A DNA stretch of 64,000 nucleotides, taken from assembly GCA_965202905.1 (NCBI GenBank), contig OZ241868.1, forward strand, positions 3,534,001-3,598,000, read 5' to 3'. The number at the start of each line of letters is the position of its first letter. Position 1 is the stretch's first letter. Below, piece after piece: positions 40,912-50,083 of the stretch. The position numbers were made by a program, and so were the translations under genes. The notes below the pieces were generated by a model. The model ran no database searches, was not told the origin of the DNA, and saw only the letters and a program-made list of their open reading frames with translations. The stretch comes from CAYFYS01 sp965202905 (lineage in GTDB: Bacteria; Pseudomonadota; Alphaproteobacteria; MPNO01).

Positions 40912-41571
40912 GAACGCCTTCGCCGCAGTGGCGCCAATCTGGCGGCGGTCATCAAAACGGTCGGCGAGGACGCGCCGAATGTGCTCGATCGGATTCAGGC
41001 CTGCCTTCGCCGGATCGTCCCCGGCATCATCGGAGTCGAGCATCGCAGCTACGGTCCGCGGGAATCGCTGGAGTTCCGTCAGAACGTCCAGGGGCAGCAA
41101 TATCCGTGGCGGTTTCAGGCCGCCAACATGTCCGACGGGACGCTCCGCTCTCTTGGCGTTCTTACTGCTTTGTTTCATCAAATCAAAGCCGGCGACAACG
41201 TTCAAATCAAAGCCGGCGACAACGCAGCGCCGCTCGTCGCCATAGAGGAGCCGGAAATCACGATACACCCCGCCGCCGCCGGTATCGTCATGGATGCGCT
41301 GATCGAAGCCTCTCGAACGAAGCAGTTGCTGGCGACCACTCATAGCGCCGATCTTCTCGACCACGAAGAGATTCCAAGCGAGTGCATCCTTGCCGTACAA
41401 AATGTGGGGGGAGAAACGAAGATCACCGGAGTCGATTCCGCCGCACGGTCGGCGATAAAGGATTTGCTGTACACCCCGGGCGAGCTGTTGCGTTCCGGGC
41501 AGCTTTCACCGGATCCAGGCGCCAATGCAAAACCGGCAAGCCAGAGCGAATTGTTTGAACCCGGCCGATGA
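40912..41571 (+). pseudogene. C-terminal half of an AAA/ABC-type ATPase (OLD-like)
   Basis: The frame enters without a start (R-S-G-A-N-L-A-A-V-I-K-T-V-G) directly from island repeat sequence and continues R-F-Q-A-A-N-M-S-D-G-T-L-R-S-L-G (signature), P-L-V-A-I-E-E-P-E-I-T-I-H-P (Walker B) and L-L-A-T-T-H-S-A-D-L-L-D (H-loop). The Walker A half is absent. A 21-bp tandem duplication (I-K-A-G-D-N) is present. Such ATPases pair with DUF4276 proteins, and the next gene overlaps by ATGA. Removed N-terminus means no ATP hydrolysis. Confidence 0.7.
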
Positions 41572-42026
41572 TTTCGATCCATCCAATCGTCGAGGGGCAC
41601 GGAGAAGTGCGAGCCGCGCCGGTATTGTTACGCCGGATCGCCCGGGAGCCGTGTCAAAGGCAGGATGTTTCCATCCTCGCCCCCCATCGGGTCGGGCGTG
41701 GGCGCATGTTGGCGAAAGAGGGCCGGGAATCGACTCGGGCCGTGGCGCTTGGCGCACGAAAAATCGCTCAGACCCGGCAGAACGGAGCGATCATCGTCTT
41801 GCTGGACGCCGATGACGATTGTCCGGCAGAGCTCGGGCCAAGGCTTTTGGCGAGGATTCAGCGTGACGACATCGAGACGAGCGTCGTCGTCGCCAATCGC
41901 GAATACGAGGCGTGGTTTCTCGCCGGCGCGGCATCCCTGACCCGTCGTGAAAACGTACTGAGCACAGCGGTTCCGCCCGAGAACCCGGAAGAAATTCGAG
42001 ACGCCAAGGGTTATATTGCCAGCGAC
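41568..42026 (+). pseudogene. DUF4276 protein, truncated, in frame with the downstream dioxygenase
   Basis: It begins M-I-S-I-H-P-I-V-E-G-H-G-E-V-R-A-A-P-V-L-L-R-R-I, has R-x-x-x-x-x-x-x-K-E-G-R and A-I-I-V-L-L-D-A-D-D-D-C-P-A-E-L-G, and V-V-A-N-R-E-Y-E-A-W-F-L, the acidic blocks of DUF4276. About 153 residues remain; the C-terminal end is replaced without a stop by the phytanoyl-CoA dioxygenase starting at 42027. The two together form one open frame of 431 codons. Confidence 0.7.
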
Positions 42027-42863
42027 ATGCCCAGGATCCTGACCGAATCGCAGATCGACGGTTACGCGCGCGACGGGTTCGTGTTTCCCGTTCGTGTGAT
42101 GTCCGCCGAAGATGCGGACATGTTGGGCGCGCAAATGGAGCGGGCGCGGGCGGCCGGGGCGCTGCGGGGGCTGGGCGAGACGAAATTCTATCTGCGGTTT
42201 CCCTGGGCCCACGCGCTGGCGACGCGTCCCGAACTGCTCGATGCGGTCGAGGATCTGGTCGGGCCGGACATCTTTCTCTACCACAACACGGTCTGGTCCA
42301 AGGAAGGCGGCGATGCGGCCTATGTGAGCCGGCACCAGGACAACACCTATTTCGGCCATGACCCGTGCGAGGTCCTGACCGTCTGGGTCGCGGTCACCCC
42401 GGCGACGGTCGAAAGCGGCTGCATGGAGTTCCTGCCCGGCACCCACAAACTCGGCCAGCTTCCGCTCAAAGCGGCCGATATCGCAGGCGCGAACATGCTG
42501 TCCAGCGGCCAGACATCCGACATCGACGTCGCGGGCCGCATTTCGGCGCCCGTCGTCCTGCGGCCCGGCGAAGCCTCGATCCACCACGCTTTTCTGGTCC
42601 ACGGCTCACGCCCCAACCGGGCCGGCCACCGGCGGATGGGCGTCTCGTTGATCTATCACGCGCCGCATCTGCGCCAGATCGGCCAATGCCGCACCAGCGC
42701 CCTGCTGGTGCGCGGCGAGGACCGGTTCGGCCATTTCGACCACGAGAGCCCGCCCGGGGCGGAGGACGATCCGGCGACCATCGCCCGCCACGAGGCCGCG
42801 GTCCTCGGCTACCGCGCCAAGGTCCGCGAGCTCGGCAACGCGACCGTCGCCCGGCTCGACTGA
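42027..42863 (+). CDS. Phytanoyl-CoA dioxygenase family protein
   Basis: A 278-residue Fe(II)/2-oxoglutarate oxygenase. The natural start appears to be M-P-R-I-L-T-E-S-Q-I-D-G-Y-A-R-D-G-F-V-F-P. Iron ligands are S-R-H-Q-D-N-T-Y-F (H-x-D, residues about 95) and the distal H in I-H-H-A-F-L-V-H-G-S, with the following R for 2-oxoglutarate (S-R-P-N). The insert of AAA/DUF4276 DNA abuts its ATG, so the native promoter is lost and it may be translated as a fusion with DUF4276. leuC follows closely. Confidence 0.85.
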   Translation: MPRILTESQIDGYARDGFVFPVRVMSAEDADMLGAQMERARAAGALRGLGETKFYLRFPWAHALATRPELLDAVEDLVGPDIFLYHNTVWSKEGGDAAYVSRHQDNTYFGHDPCEVLTVWVAVTPATVESGCMEFLPGTHKLGQLPLKAADIAGANMLSSGQTSDIDVAGRISAPVVLRPGEASIHHAFLVHGSRPNRAGHRRMGVSLIYHAPHLRQIGQCRTSALLVRGEDRFGHFDHESPPGAEDDPATIARHEAAVLGYRAKVRELGNATVARLD

Positions 42864-42930
42864 CCATCGCATGGCCGACCGACCGACCGACCATCGCATG
42901 GCCGACCGACCGACCGACCATCGCATGGCC
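42861..42930. repeat. 27-bp tandem triplication of the leuC start region
   Basis: The unit ending in CGACCATCGCATGGCC occurs three times, placing in-frame ATG codons at 42871, 42898 and 42925. Each unit itself holds ACCG repeats. Confidence 0.9.
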
Positions 42931-44334
42931 CGCACGCTGTTCCGAAAGATCTGGGACGATCACGCGATCGCAGAGGGCGAGGGCGGGCAAATGCTGGTCC
43001 ATGTCGACCGGCATTTCGTCCACGAAGGCTCGTTCCACGCCTTCGACATCCTGGCCGCGCGCCGCGCGCCGGTGCGCGCCCCGGCAAAGACGTTCGGGGT
43101 GGCCGACCACTACGCGCCGACCCGCTCGCGCCGGGCCGCCGGGGCGGCCGATGACGAGCGGCGCGCGCTGATCGAGCGGTTCGAGGCCAACACGGCGGCG
43201 CACGGGATCGAGCGGTTCGCCATCGACGACCCGCGCCAGGGGATCGTCCACGTGGTCGGGCCGGAACAGGGGCTGAGCCTGCCCGGGCTGGTGATCGTCT
43301 GCGGCGACTCGCACACCGCGACCCACGGCGCGCTGGGCGCGCTCGCTCTCGGCGTCGGCGCCTCGCAGGTCAGCCATGTGCTGGCGACCCAGGCGCTGTG
43401 GATGGCGCGGCCCCGGACCATGCGGATCGCCATCGACGGCCCGGCGCCGGCGGGCGTGACCGCCAAGGACATCGCGCTCGCCATCATCGCGCGCATCGGG
43501 GCCGGCGGCGCGATCGGCCATGCGATCGAGTATGCCGGCGAGACGGTCCGCGCGCTGTCGGTCGAGGGACGGCTCACGCTGTGCAACCTGTCGGTCGAGG
43601 CCGGCGCCCGCGCCGGGCTGATCGCCCCCGACGACAAGACGTTTTCCTATCTCGCCGGCCGGCCCCGCGCGCCCAAGGGCGCGTCGTGGGACCGGGCGGT
43701 CGAGTACTGGCGCACGCTGGCGAGCGATCCGGACGCCGCGTTCGACGCCGAAATCTCGATCCGCGCCGCCGGGATCGCGCCGATGGTCACCTGGGGCACC
43801 AGCCCCGAACAGGCGGTCGCGGTGACCGGGCGCATCCCCGATCCCGAGACGGCGCCGAACGCCGAGGCCCGCGCCGCGATGGCGGCGGCGCTCGCCTATA
43901 TGGAGCTCGTCCCCGGCGAGGCGGTCGCCGACATCGCCATCGACCGGGTCTTCATCGGCTCGTGCGCCAATGCCCGGATCGAGGATTTGCGCGCGGCCGC
44001 GGCCGTCCTGCGCGGCAGGCGGGCGGTGACGCCGGCCCTGATCGTGCCGGGTTCGAGCCTGGTCAAGGCAGAGGCCGAGCGCGAAGGGCTCGACCGAATC
44101 TTCCGCGAAGCCGGCTTCGACTGGCGCGAGTCCGGATGCTCGATGTGCGTGGGCGTCAACGGCGACGTCGCTGCGCCCGGCGAGCGCGTCGCCTCGACCA
44201 CCAACCGCAACTTCGTCGGTCGCCAGGGCGAGCGGGTCAAGACCCATCTGGTGAGCCCGGCGATGGCGGCCGCCGCGGCGGTCACCGGACGGCTCGCCGA
44301 CGTGCGGACCCTGGCGCCGGCGGGCGCGGGCTGA
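42925..44334 (+). CDS. leuC: 3-isopropylmalate dehydratase large subunit
   Basis: A 469-residue aconitase-family subunit that binds a [4Fe-4S] cluster and isomerises 2- to 3-isopropylmalate in leucine synthesis. Evidence: V-I-C-G-D-S-H-T-A-T-H-G, I-G-S-C-A-N-A-R-I-E-D-L and G-C-S-M-C (cluster Cys), and N-R-N-F-V-G-R-Q-G. The native start is M-A-R-T-L-F-R-K-I-W at 42925; two extra in-frame ATG from a 27-bp triplication would add M-A-D-R-P-T-D-H-R once or twice. Because it lies among catabolic genes, a different aconitase-like substrate is possible. Confidence 0.88.
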   Translation: MARTLFRKIWDDHAIAEGEGGQMLVHVDRHFVHEGSFHAFDILAARRAPVRAPAKTFGVADHYAPTRSRRAAGAADDERRALIERFEANTAAHGIERFAIDDPRQGIVHVVGPEQGLSLPGLVIVCGDSHTATHGALGALALGVGASQVSHVLATQALWMARPRTMRIAIDGPAPAGVTAKDIALAIIARIGAGGAIGHAIEYAGETVRALSVEGRLTLCNLSVEAGARAGLIAPDDKTFSYLAGRPRAPKGASWDRAVEYWRTLASDPDAAFDAEISIRAAGIAPMVTWGTSPEQAVAVTGRIPDPETAPNAEARAAMAAALAYMELVPGEAVADIAIDRVFIGSCANARIEDLRAAAAVLRGRRAVTPALIVPGSSLVKAEAEREGLDRIFREAGFDWRESGCSMCVGVNGDVAAPGERVASTTNRNFVGRQGERVKTHLVSPAMAAAAAVTGRLADVRTLAPAGAG

Positions 44335-44344
44335 GCCGGCGGCG

Positions 44345-44953
44345 ATGCGCCGCCTCGAGACGCTCAGCGCGATCGCGGCCCCGATGGACCGGGCCAATCT
44401 CGACACCGACCAGATCCTGCCGGCGCGCTTCCTGCGCAAGCCGCGCGATGCGCATTATCGCCGCTACCTGTTCGCCGATCTGCGCTTCGACGCCGAAGGC
44501 CGGGAGCGCCCCGATTTCGTGCTCAACCGAACCGCCTATCGCGGCGCCGGGATCATCGTCGGCGCGCGCAATTTCGGCTGCGGCTCCTCGCGCGAGGCGG
44601 CGGTCTACGCGCTGGAGGCAAACGGCGTCCGCGCGGTCATCGCGCCGAGCTTCGGCGACATCTTTTTCAACAATTGTCTGGCCAACGGCATTCTTCCGAT
44701 CCGCCTCGACGAGGCGGCGGCGGCGGACCTGCGCGGCCGGATCGAACGTGAACCCGGCGCGCGGATCGCGATCGACCTTCCGGCCCAGACCGTCACGGCG
44801 CCGGATGGCGGCGTCCACACCTTCGAGATCGACGCCTTCCGCAAGCGCTGTCTGATCGAGGGGCTCGACGACATCGCGCTGACTCTGGCGCGCGGCGCCG
44901 CGATGGCCGCGTTCGAGGCGGCCTACGCTGCGAGACGGCCCTGGCTGGGCTGA
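44345..44953 (+). CDS. leuD: 3-isopropylmalate dehydratase small subunit
   Basis: A 202-residue swivelling-domain partner of LeuC, 10 bases downstream. It has N-L-D-T-D-Q-I-L-P-A-R-F-L, N-F-G-C-G-S-S-R-E-A-A and F-G-D-I-F-F-N-N-C-L-A-N-G, all family hallmarks. Full length. Confidence 0.92.
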   Translation: MRRLETLSAIAAPMDRANLDTDQILPARFLRKPRDAHYRRYLFADLRFDAEGRERPDFVLNRTAYRGAGIIVGARNFGCGSSREAAVYALEANGVRAVIAPSFGDIFFNNCLANGILPIRLDEAAAADLRGRIEREPGARIAIDLPAQTVTAPDGGVHTFEIDAFRKRCLIEGLDDIALTLARGAAMAAFEAAYAARRPWLG

Positions 44954-45005
44954 GCCGCCGGGGGTATGATTCGCTTAGCGAAAACGCCTTTGGAGGCCCG
45001 AGGCC

Positions 45006-46232
45006 ATGACGACGCCTGCCGAACCCGGTCGGTCGCTCGACGAGATCACCGTCCGCTCCGATACCCGCGACGTGCTTGCTCATGCTTCCCGCGAAGCGGC
45101 GAAGAAGGGCTTCGACGACATGCTGATCGTCGATGTGGACGCCCACATCACCGAGACCATGTTCTGGCCCGAGGTGATCGACCGGATCGACAGCGACGTC
45201 TATCGGCAGATGGCGAAATCCTTCCAGGACCGCGTCGGATCGCCGCCCGGCCTGCTGAACGCTCAGCCGGGCATGCTCTACCAGGACGTCTTCGGCCGCA
45301 TCCCGCATCAGCAGAGCCAGCAGGAGACGCTGGAGGCCTCCGACGTCCACAAGCAGGTCACGCTGACCCGGCGCGCCATGGACTCGATGGGCGTCGACTA
45401 CATGGTGGTCTTCCCGACCCCGATGCTGCTCCTGGGCACCCACCCGCAGGCCGAGGTCGAGGTCGAGCTCGCCTGGGCGTTCAACCGCTGGCTCACCGAG
45501 GAAGTGCTGCCCGAAGAGCCGCGGATGAAGGGCCTGATGTTCCTGCCCTTCAACACGCCGGAGGTCTGCCCGAAATTCGTCGCGGAGTTCGGCGACCGGC
45601 CGGGCGTGATGGGCTTCACCGTCACCAGCACCCGCTACAAGGCCGTCCACCACAACGCCTATATGCCGGTGTACCGCGCGCTCGAGGAGCGCGGTCTGCC
45701 GCTCGCCTTCCATGCCGGCTTCAACTGGGAAGACGGCTCGATGGCCCAGCTCAACCGGTTCCTGTCGATGCACGCCCTGTCCTTCGTGCACTGCAACCTG
45801 ATCCACATCACCAACTGGGTGATCAACGGGCTGCCGGAGCGCTTCCCGGGCCTCGACGTGCTGTGGATCGAGAGCGGGCTGGCCTGGCTGCCCTATGTGA
45901 TGCAGCGGCTGGATTCCGAATTCATGATGCGCTCCTCCGAGGCGCCGCTCCTGAAGCGCAAGCCCAGCGAGTACATCAGGGACATGTACTTCTCCAGCCA
46001 GCCGCTGGAGATCCACCATCCCAAGCTGATCGAGGCGACGTTCGAGGCGATCGACGCCGAGACCCGGCTCCTGTGGTGCTCGGACTGGCCGCACTGGGAT
46101 TTCGATGCGCCCTCGGTGATCTGGGACCTGCCTTTCCTGGGCGAGCGTCAGAAGCGCAACATCCTGGGCGAGAACGCCGCCCGGCTGTTCAAACTCGACA
46201 ACCCCTACGCGGCGCGCCAGGCGGCCGAGTAG
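45006..46232 (+). CDS. Amidohydrolase-2 family metal-dependent hydrolase
   Basis: A 408-residue protein. M-L-I-V-D-V-D-A-H-I-T-E starts the barrel with D-x-H in place of H-x-H. Later A-F-H-A-G-F-N, H-C-N-L-I-H-I-T, W-I-E-S-G-L-A-W and L-W-C-S-D-W-P-H-W-D supply further ligands. It resembles decarboxylase-like amidohydrolases of aromatic catabolism. GGAGGCCCGAGGCC precedes the ATG. It lies 52 bases after leuD on the same strand. Confidence 0.85.
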   Translation: MTTPAEPGRSLDEITVRSDTRDVLAHASREAAKKGFDDMLIVDVDAHITETMFWPEVIDRIDSDVYRQMAKSFQDRVGSPPGLLNAQPGMLYQDVFGRIPHQQSQQETLEASDVHKQVTLTRRAMDSMGVDYMVVFPTPMLLLGTHPQAEVEVELAWAFNRWLTEEVLPEEPRMKGLMFLPFNTPEVCPKFVAEFGDRPGVMGFTVTSTRYKAVHHNAYMPVYRALEERGLPLAFHAGFNWEDGSMAQLNRFLSMHALSFVHCNLIHITNWVINGLPERFPGLDVLWIESGLAWLPYVMQRLDSEFMMRSSEAPLLKRKPSEYIRDMYFSSQPLEIHHPKLIEATFEAIDAETRLLWCSDWPHWDFDAPSVIWDLPFLGERQKRNILGENAARLFKLDNPYAARQAAE

Positions 46233-46300
46233 GGGCGGCCCGCCGGTCTCGGGAAGCCGTCGCCCGGCCGGGTTTCGCCCGGCGGAGGTCGGCCGCCCGC

Positions 46301-48625
46301 TCAGCCGCATTTCGAGTAGGCGCAGGCGGTGCAGATGTCGCAGCCTTCCTGGCGTATCAGGCTCGCCTGGCCGCATCTGGGGCATTGCCGCATGGCGCCG
46401 GCCGCCGCGCGCCGGCCCTCCGGCGGCGGGGTGGCCGGCGATTCGTTCGCCGGTTCGTTCGCCGGCAGGAAGCCGATGTCGATCATGTGGCGTTCGATCA
46501 CCTCGCCCAGCGCGGCCAGGAGCGAGGGGACGTAGCGGCCGTCCATCCACTGCCCGCCGCGCGGATCGAACACCGCCTTGAGCTCGTCGACGACGAAGGA
46601 CACGTCCCCGCCGCGCCGGAACACCGCGCTGATCATCCGGGTCAGCGCCACCGTCCAGGCGAAATGCTCCATGTTCTTGGAGTTGATGAAGACCTCGAAG
46701 GGCCGGCGGCGCCCGTCCTGGACGATGTCGTTGATCGTGACGTAGATCGCGTGATCGCTCTCCGGCCAGCGCAGCTTGCAGGTGCGCCCCGGCAGCTCCT
46801 CGGGCCGGTTGAGAGGCTGGGTCATGTAGACGACCCCGCCGGCGTCGAAGGCGTCTTCGGCGCGCGCCGGTCTCCCGGGCGCTTCCAGCGGCAGTTCGGC
46901 CTGGCGCGCGCCGTCCCCTGGCGCGTTCCCGGGCGCCGCCGCGAGCACCGCGCCGGTGATCTCGTTGGGGCGGTAGGTGGTGCAGCCCTTGCAGCCCAGG
47001 GCATAGGCCTCGGTATAGATTTCGCGAAATTCCTCGAAGCCGATCCCGGCCGGCACGTTGACGGTCTTCGAGATCGAGCTGTCGACATGCTTCTGGGCCG
47101 CCGCCTGCATCACCAGGTGGTCGTGCGGCCGGATCGCCTGGGAATCGACGAAGTATTCGGGCAGCGGCGCGTGCTCGCCCTCGAGGCGGCGGTAGAGCCG
47201 GTAGGCGTAGTCGCTGACCTCCTCCTCGCGGCGCGCGCCGTCGGGCTGCAACACCGAGCGCCTGTGGGTGAAGCTGAACACCGGCTCGACGCCCGAGGAG
47301 ACGTTGTCGGCCAGAAGCGAGATCGTCCCGGTCGGCGCGATCGAGGTCAGCAGCGCGTTGCGCAGCCCGTGAGCGGCGATCGCGGCGCGCACGTCGTCGT
47401 CCTGGGCCCGGAGCGCCGGGGCCGCGAGATAGGCGTCGCGGTCGAACAGCGCGAAGGCGCCCTTCTCCGCGGCCAGCCGCGCCGAGGCGAGATAGGCGCT
47501 GCGCTGGATCGTCGCCAGCCAGGTTTCGGTCAACGCCGCGGCCGGCGCGTCGCCGTAGCGGGCGCGGCACATGATCAGCGCGTCGGCGAGCCCGGTCACG
47601 CCGAGCCCGATGCGCCGCTTGGCCCGGGCCTCGTGGGCCTGGGCGGGCAGCGGGAACTGCGAGACATCCACGACGTTGTCCATCATCCGCACGGCGGTCG
47701 GGACCAGCGTCTCCAGCGCCTCGAGGTCGAGCCGCGCGTTCGCGGTGAACGGCTCGAGCACCAGGCGGACGAGATTGATCGAGCCCAGGAGGCAGGCGCC
47801 GTAGGGCGGCAGCGGCTGCTCGCCGCACGGGTTGGTCGCGGCGATCGTCTCGCAATAAGACAGCGGGTTCCGCCGGTTGATGCGGTCGATGAAGATCACC
47901 CCGGGCTCGGCGGCCGCGTAGGTCGCCCGCATGATCCGGTCCCACAGATCGCGCGCGCGCACGGTCTTGCAGGACACGCCGTCGAAGACCAAGTCCCAGC
48001 CGGCGTCCTGGTCGAGCGCCTCCATGAACGCATCGGTGACCAGGACGGACAGGTTGAACATCCGCAGCCGGCCGGCGGTCTGCTTGGCCTCGACGAAGGC
48101 CTCGATGTCGGGATGGTCGCAGCGCAGGGTCGCCATCATCGCGCCGCGCCGGTGGCCCGCGCTCATGACGGTCTTGCACATCGAATCCCATACGTCCATG
48201 AAGGTCAGCGGCCCGGACGCATCGGCGCCGACGCCGCGGACCGGCGCCCCTCTGGGCCGCAAGGTCGAGAAGTCGTAGCCGATGCCGCCGCCCTGCTGCA
48301 TGGTGAGCGCGGCCTCCTTGAGGTGCTCGAAGATGCCGGCCATGTCGTCCGGCACCGCGCCCATGACGAAACAGTTGAACAGGGTCACGTTCCGCCGGGT
48401 TCCGGCGCCGGCGACGATGCGCCCGGCGGGCAGGAACCCGAAATCTTCGAGGATCTCGTAGAACCGCCCGGCCCAGAGCTCGGGCTCGGCCTCCGGCGCG
48501 GCCAGCGCGGTCGCGACCCGGCGCCAGGTATCGGCCATCGTCCGGTCGACCGGCTCCCGGTTGGCGTCTTTCAGCCGGTATTTCATGTCCCAGATCTGCT
48601 GGGAGATCGGCGTCAGCATGGTCAT
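46301..48625 (-). CDS. nrdJ: Adenosylcobalamin-dependent (class II) ribonucleotide reductase
   Basis: A 774-residue enzyme that makes deoxyribonucleotides without oxygen dependence. Present are T-L-F-N-C-F-V-M (first redox Cys), Q-Q-G-G-G-I-G-Y-D-F-S-T-L-R-P-R-G, A-T-N-P-C-G-E-Q-P-L (thiyl-radical Cys) and a C-terminal four-Cys end C-P-R-C-G ... C-T-A-C-A-Y-S-K-C-G. There is a duplicated N-E-P-A-N-E-S type segment from a short tandem duplication near 46444. It follows plsC on the same strand. Requires vitamin B12. Confidence 0.93.
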   Translation of the reverse strand: MTMLTPISQQIWDMKYRLKDANREPVDRTMADTWRRVATALAAPEAEPELWAGRFYEILEDFGFLPAGRIVAGAGTRRNVTLFNCFVMGAVPDDMAGIFEHLKEAALTMQQGGGIGYDFSTLRPRGAPVRGVGADASGPLTFMDVWDSMCKTVMSAGHRRGAMMATLRCDHPDIEAFVEAKQTAGRLRMFNLSVLVTDAFMEALDQDAGWDLVFDGVSCKTVRARDLWDRIMRATYAAAEPGVIFIDRINRRNPLSYCETIAATNPCGEQPLPPYGACLLGSINLVRLVLEPFTANARLDLEALETLVPTAVRMMDNVVDVSQFPLPAQAHEARAKRRIGLGVTGLADALIMCRARYGDAPAAALTETWLATIQRSAYLASARLAAEKGAFALFDRDAYLAAPALRAQDDDVRAAIAAHGLRNALLTSIAPTGTISLLADNVSSGVEPVFSFTHRRSVLQPDGARREEEVSDYAYRLYRRLEGEHAPLPEYFVDSQAIRPHDHLVMQAAAQKHVDSSISKTVNVPAGIGFEEFREIYTEAYALGCKGCTTYRPNEITGAVLAAAPGNAPGDGARQAELPLEAPGRPARAEDAFDAGGVVYMTQPLNRPEELPGRTCKLRWPESDHAIYVTINDIVQDGRRRPFEVFINSKNMEHFAWTVALTRMISAVFRRGGDVSFVVDELKAVFDPRGGQWMDGRYVPSLLAALGEVIERHMIDIGFLPANEPANESPATPPPEGRRAAAGAMRQCPRCGQASLIRQEGCDICTACAYSKCG

Positions 48626-48697
48626 GGCGCGCTACGGGCCACCGGCGTCATTCGGCATCCGGCCCCGATACTAAAGCAATTCCGACCCGATTGGCGA

Positions 48698-49405
48698 TCA
48701 CCTGGCGGCCAGGAACCCGGCCTCGGTCTCGATGGCATCCTGCAGGCGTCGCATGAAGGTCTTGCGGTCGAGGCCGGGCTCGATCGGCGGCAGGAAGGAG
48801 ACCACGATCCGGCCCGGGCGCTTGGCGAATTCGCGCCGGCCCCAGTAGAGCCCCGAGTTGAGCGCGACCGGAACGACCGGCGCCGACAGCGCGCGGTAGA
48901 GCGCCGCCACCCCCGGGTGGTAGGCCCGCCGGGACCCGGGCGCGGTGCGCGTGCCTTCGGGAAAGACCACGATGTCGCGGCCGGCCCCGATCCTGTCGCG
49001 CGCCGCCGCGACCATCGACCGCAGCGCCTTCGCGCCGCCGCCCCGGTCGATCGGGATCATGCCGAGGCGCCGGAAATACCAGCCGAGGATGGGCAGATAC
49101 ATCAGCTCCCGCTTCAGGACCACGGCGGGTTCGGCGAACAGATGCGCCAGCGCCAGCGTGTCCCAGGCCGACTGATGCTTGAAGGCGTAGATCGCGGGGC
49201 CGGCCGGCCGCCGCGCCGCGCCACGCACCTCGCAGGTCAGCCCCACCGTGCGGGCGAGCAGCCCGAAAATACCGTCCACCCACAGCCTGCCGACAGCAAA
49301 GCCGACCCGCCGGGGCGCGAGGAGCGCCGGCAGGGCGAGACTCCCCAGCGCCGCCGTCCAGGCGTAGAAGCCGATCTGGAAGGCAAGCGAGCGCAGCAGG
49401 ATCAT
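48698..49405 (-). CDS. plsC: 1-acyl-sn-glycerol-3-phosphate acyltransferase
   Basis: A 235-residue membrane acyltransferase making phosphatidic acid. It has an N-terminal membrane helix, the catalytic H-Q-S-A-W-D motif near residue 77, and F-P-E-G-T-R-T-A-P-G near 148. Its ATG overlaps the ydcF-like stop (ATGA). Part of the ftsE-ftsX-ydcF-plsC operon common in alphaproteobacteria. Confidence 0.9.
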   Translation of the reverse strand: MILLRSLAFQIGFYAWTAALGSLALPALLAPRRVGFAVGRLWVDGIFGLLARTVGLTCEVRGAARRPAGPAIYAFKHQSAWDTLALAHLFAEPAVVLKRELMYLPILGWYFRRLGMIPIDRGGGAKALRSMVAAARDRIGAGRDIVVFPEGTRTAPGSRRAYHPGVAALYRALSAPVVPVALNSGLYWGRREFAKRPGRIVVSFLPPIEPGLDRKTFMRRLQDAIETEAGFLAAR

Positions 49406-50061
49406 CCGGATTTCGCGCGCTCCGCCGGCGGGCGCCGGCCCGGGCCGAAATCGGCCAAGGCGGCCAGATACTTGTTATATTCGCTGATCACCAGGGCGGT
49501 CGAGCCCGACCAGCGCCACCAACCGGCGTGATGGAACCCCGTCGGAAAGACCGCATGCGCGAAGATCTCGAATTCGGGCATCGCACGGCGGAATTCCAGG
49601 AGGCTGCGCGGCATGTGATAGCTCGCCGTGACCAGCCGCAGCGACCGGTAGCCCTGCCCGGCCATCCAGACCGCGGTCTCGCGCGCGTTGCCCGCGGTGT
49701 CCTCGGCGGCATAGCCCAGCGCGATGCAACACTCGACGTTGTCGGGCTTGCGCGCGGCCATCTGCAACAGGATGCGGACGTCGACGCCGCGATACACCCC
49801 GGAGACGAACAGCTTCATCGCACGGCCCTCGGCCAGCAGGCGCAGGCCTTCGCCCAGCCGGCCGCTGCCTCCCGTCAGCACCACGATCGCCTCGGTCTCG
49901 CCGGCATAGGACGGTCCGGGGGGCGGGATCCGGTGCGCGTACCAGATCAGCCCGCCCAGCCACGGCAGGCCGACCATTGCCGCCGCCGCCGCCAGACGGC
50001 GCAGCCAGCGCGGCCTGGAGCGCCGGCGGCCGCCGCCCGGCGGAGCATTGCGGGCGAACAT
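49402..50061 (-). CDS. YdcF/ElyC-SanA family (DUF218) membrane protein
   Basis: A 219-residue protein with one N-terminal membrane helix and the DUF218 fold: A-I-V-V-L-T-G-G-S-G-R-L-G-E-G near residue 55, N-A-R-E-T-A-V-W, and T-A-S-Y-H-M-P-R-S. Members act in envelope homeostasis; the reaction is not known. It overlaps plsC and follows ftsX by 22 bases. Confidence 0.88.
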   Translation of the reverse strand: MFARNAPPGGGRRRSRPRWLRRLAAAAAMVGLPWLGGLIWYAHRIPPPGPSYAGETEAIVVLTGGSGRLGEGLRLLAEGRAMKLFVSGVYRGVDVRILLQMAARKPDNVECCIALGYAAEDTAGNARETAVWMAGQGYRSLRLVTASYHMPRSLLEFRRAMPEFEIFAHAVFPTGFHHAGWWRWSGSTALVISEYNKYLAALADFGPGRRPPAERAKSG

Positions 50062-50083
50062 CCCGGCAGTCGCCCGCGCGCCC

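Noticed and set aside
20283..42000. Integron-like cassette array
   Set aside because: No attC-like sites or integrase; copies lie on both strands with their own promoters.
44966..49531. Very long antisense open frames, for example over 1500 codons opposite nrdJ and over 1200 opposite the DUF4175/lysA region
   Set aside because: High GC suppresses stops on the antisense strand; their translations are Arg/Gly/Pro/Asp-rich without motifs, while the opposite strand encodes well-known enzymes.
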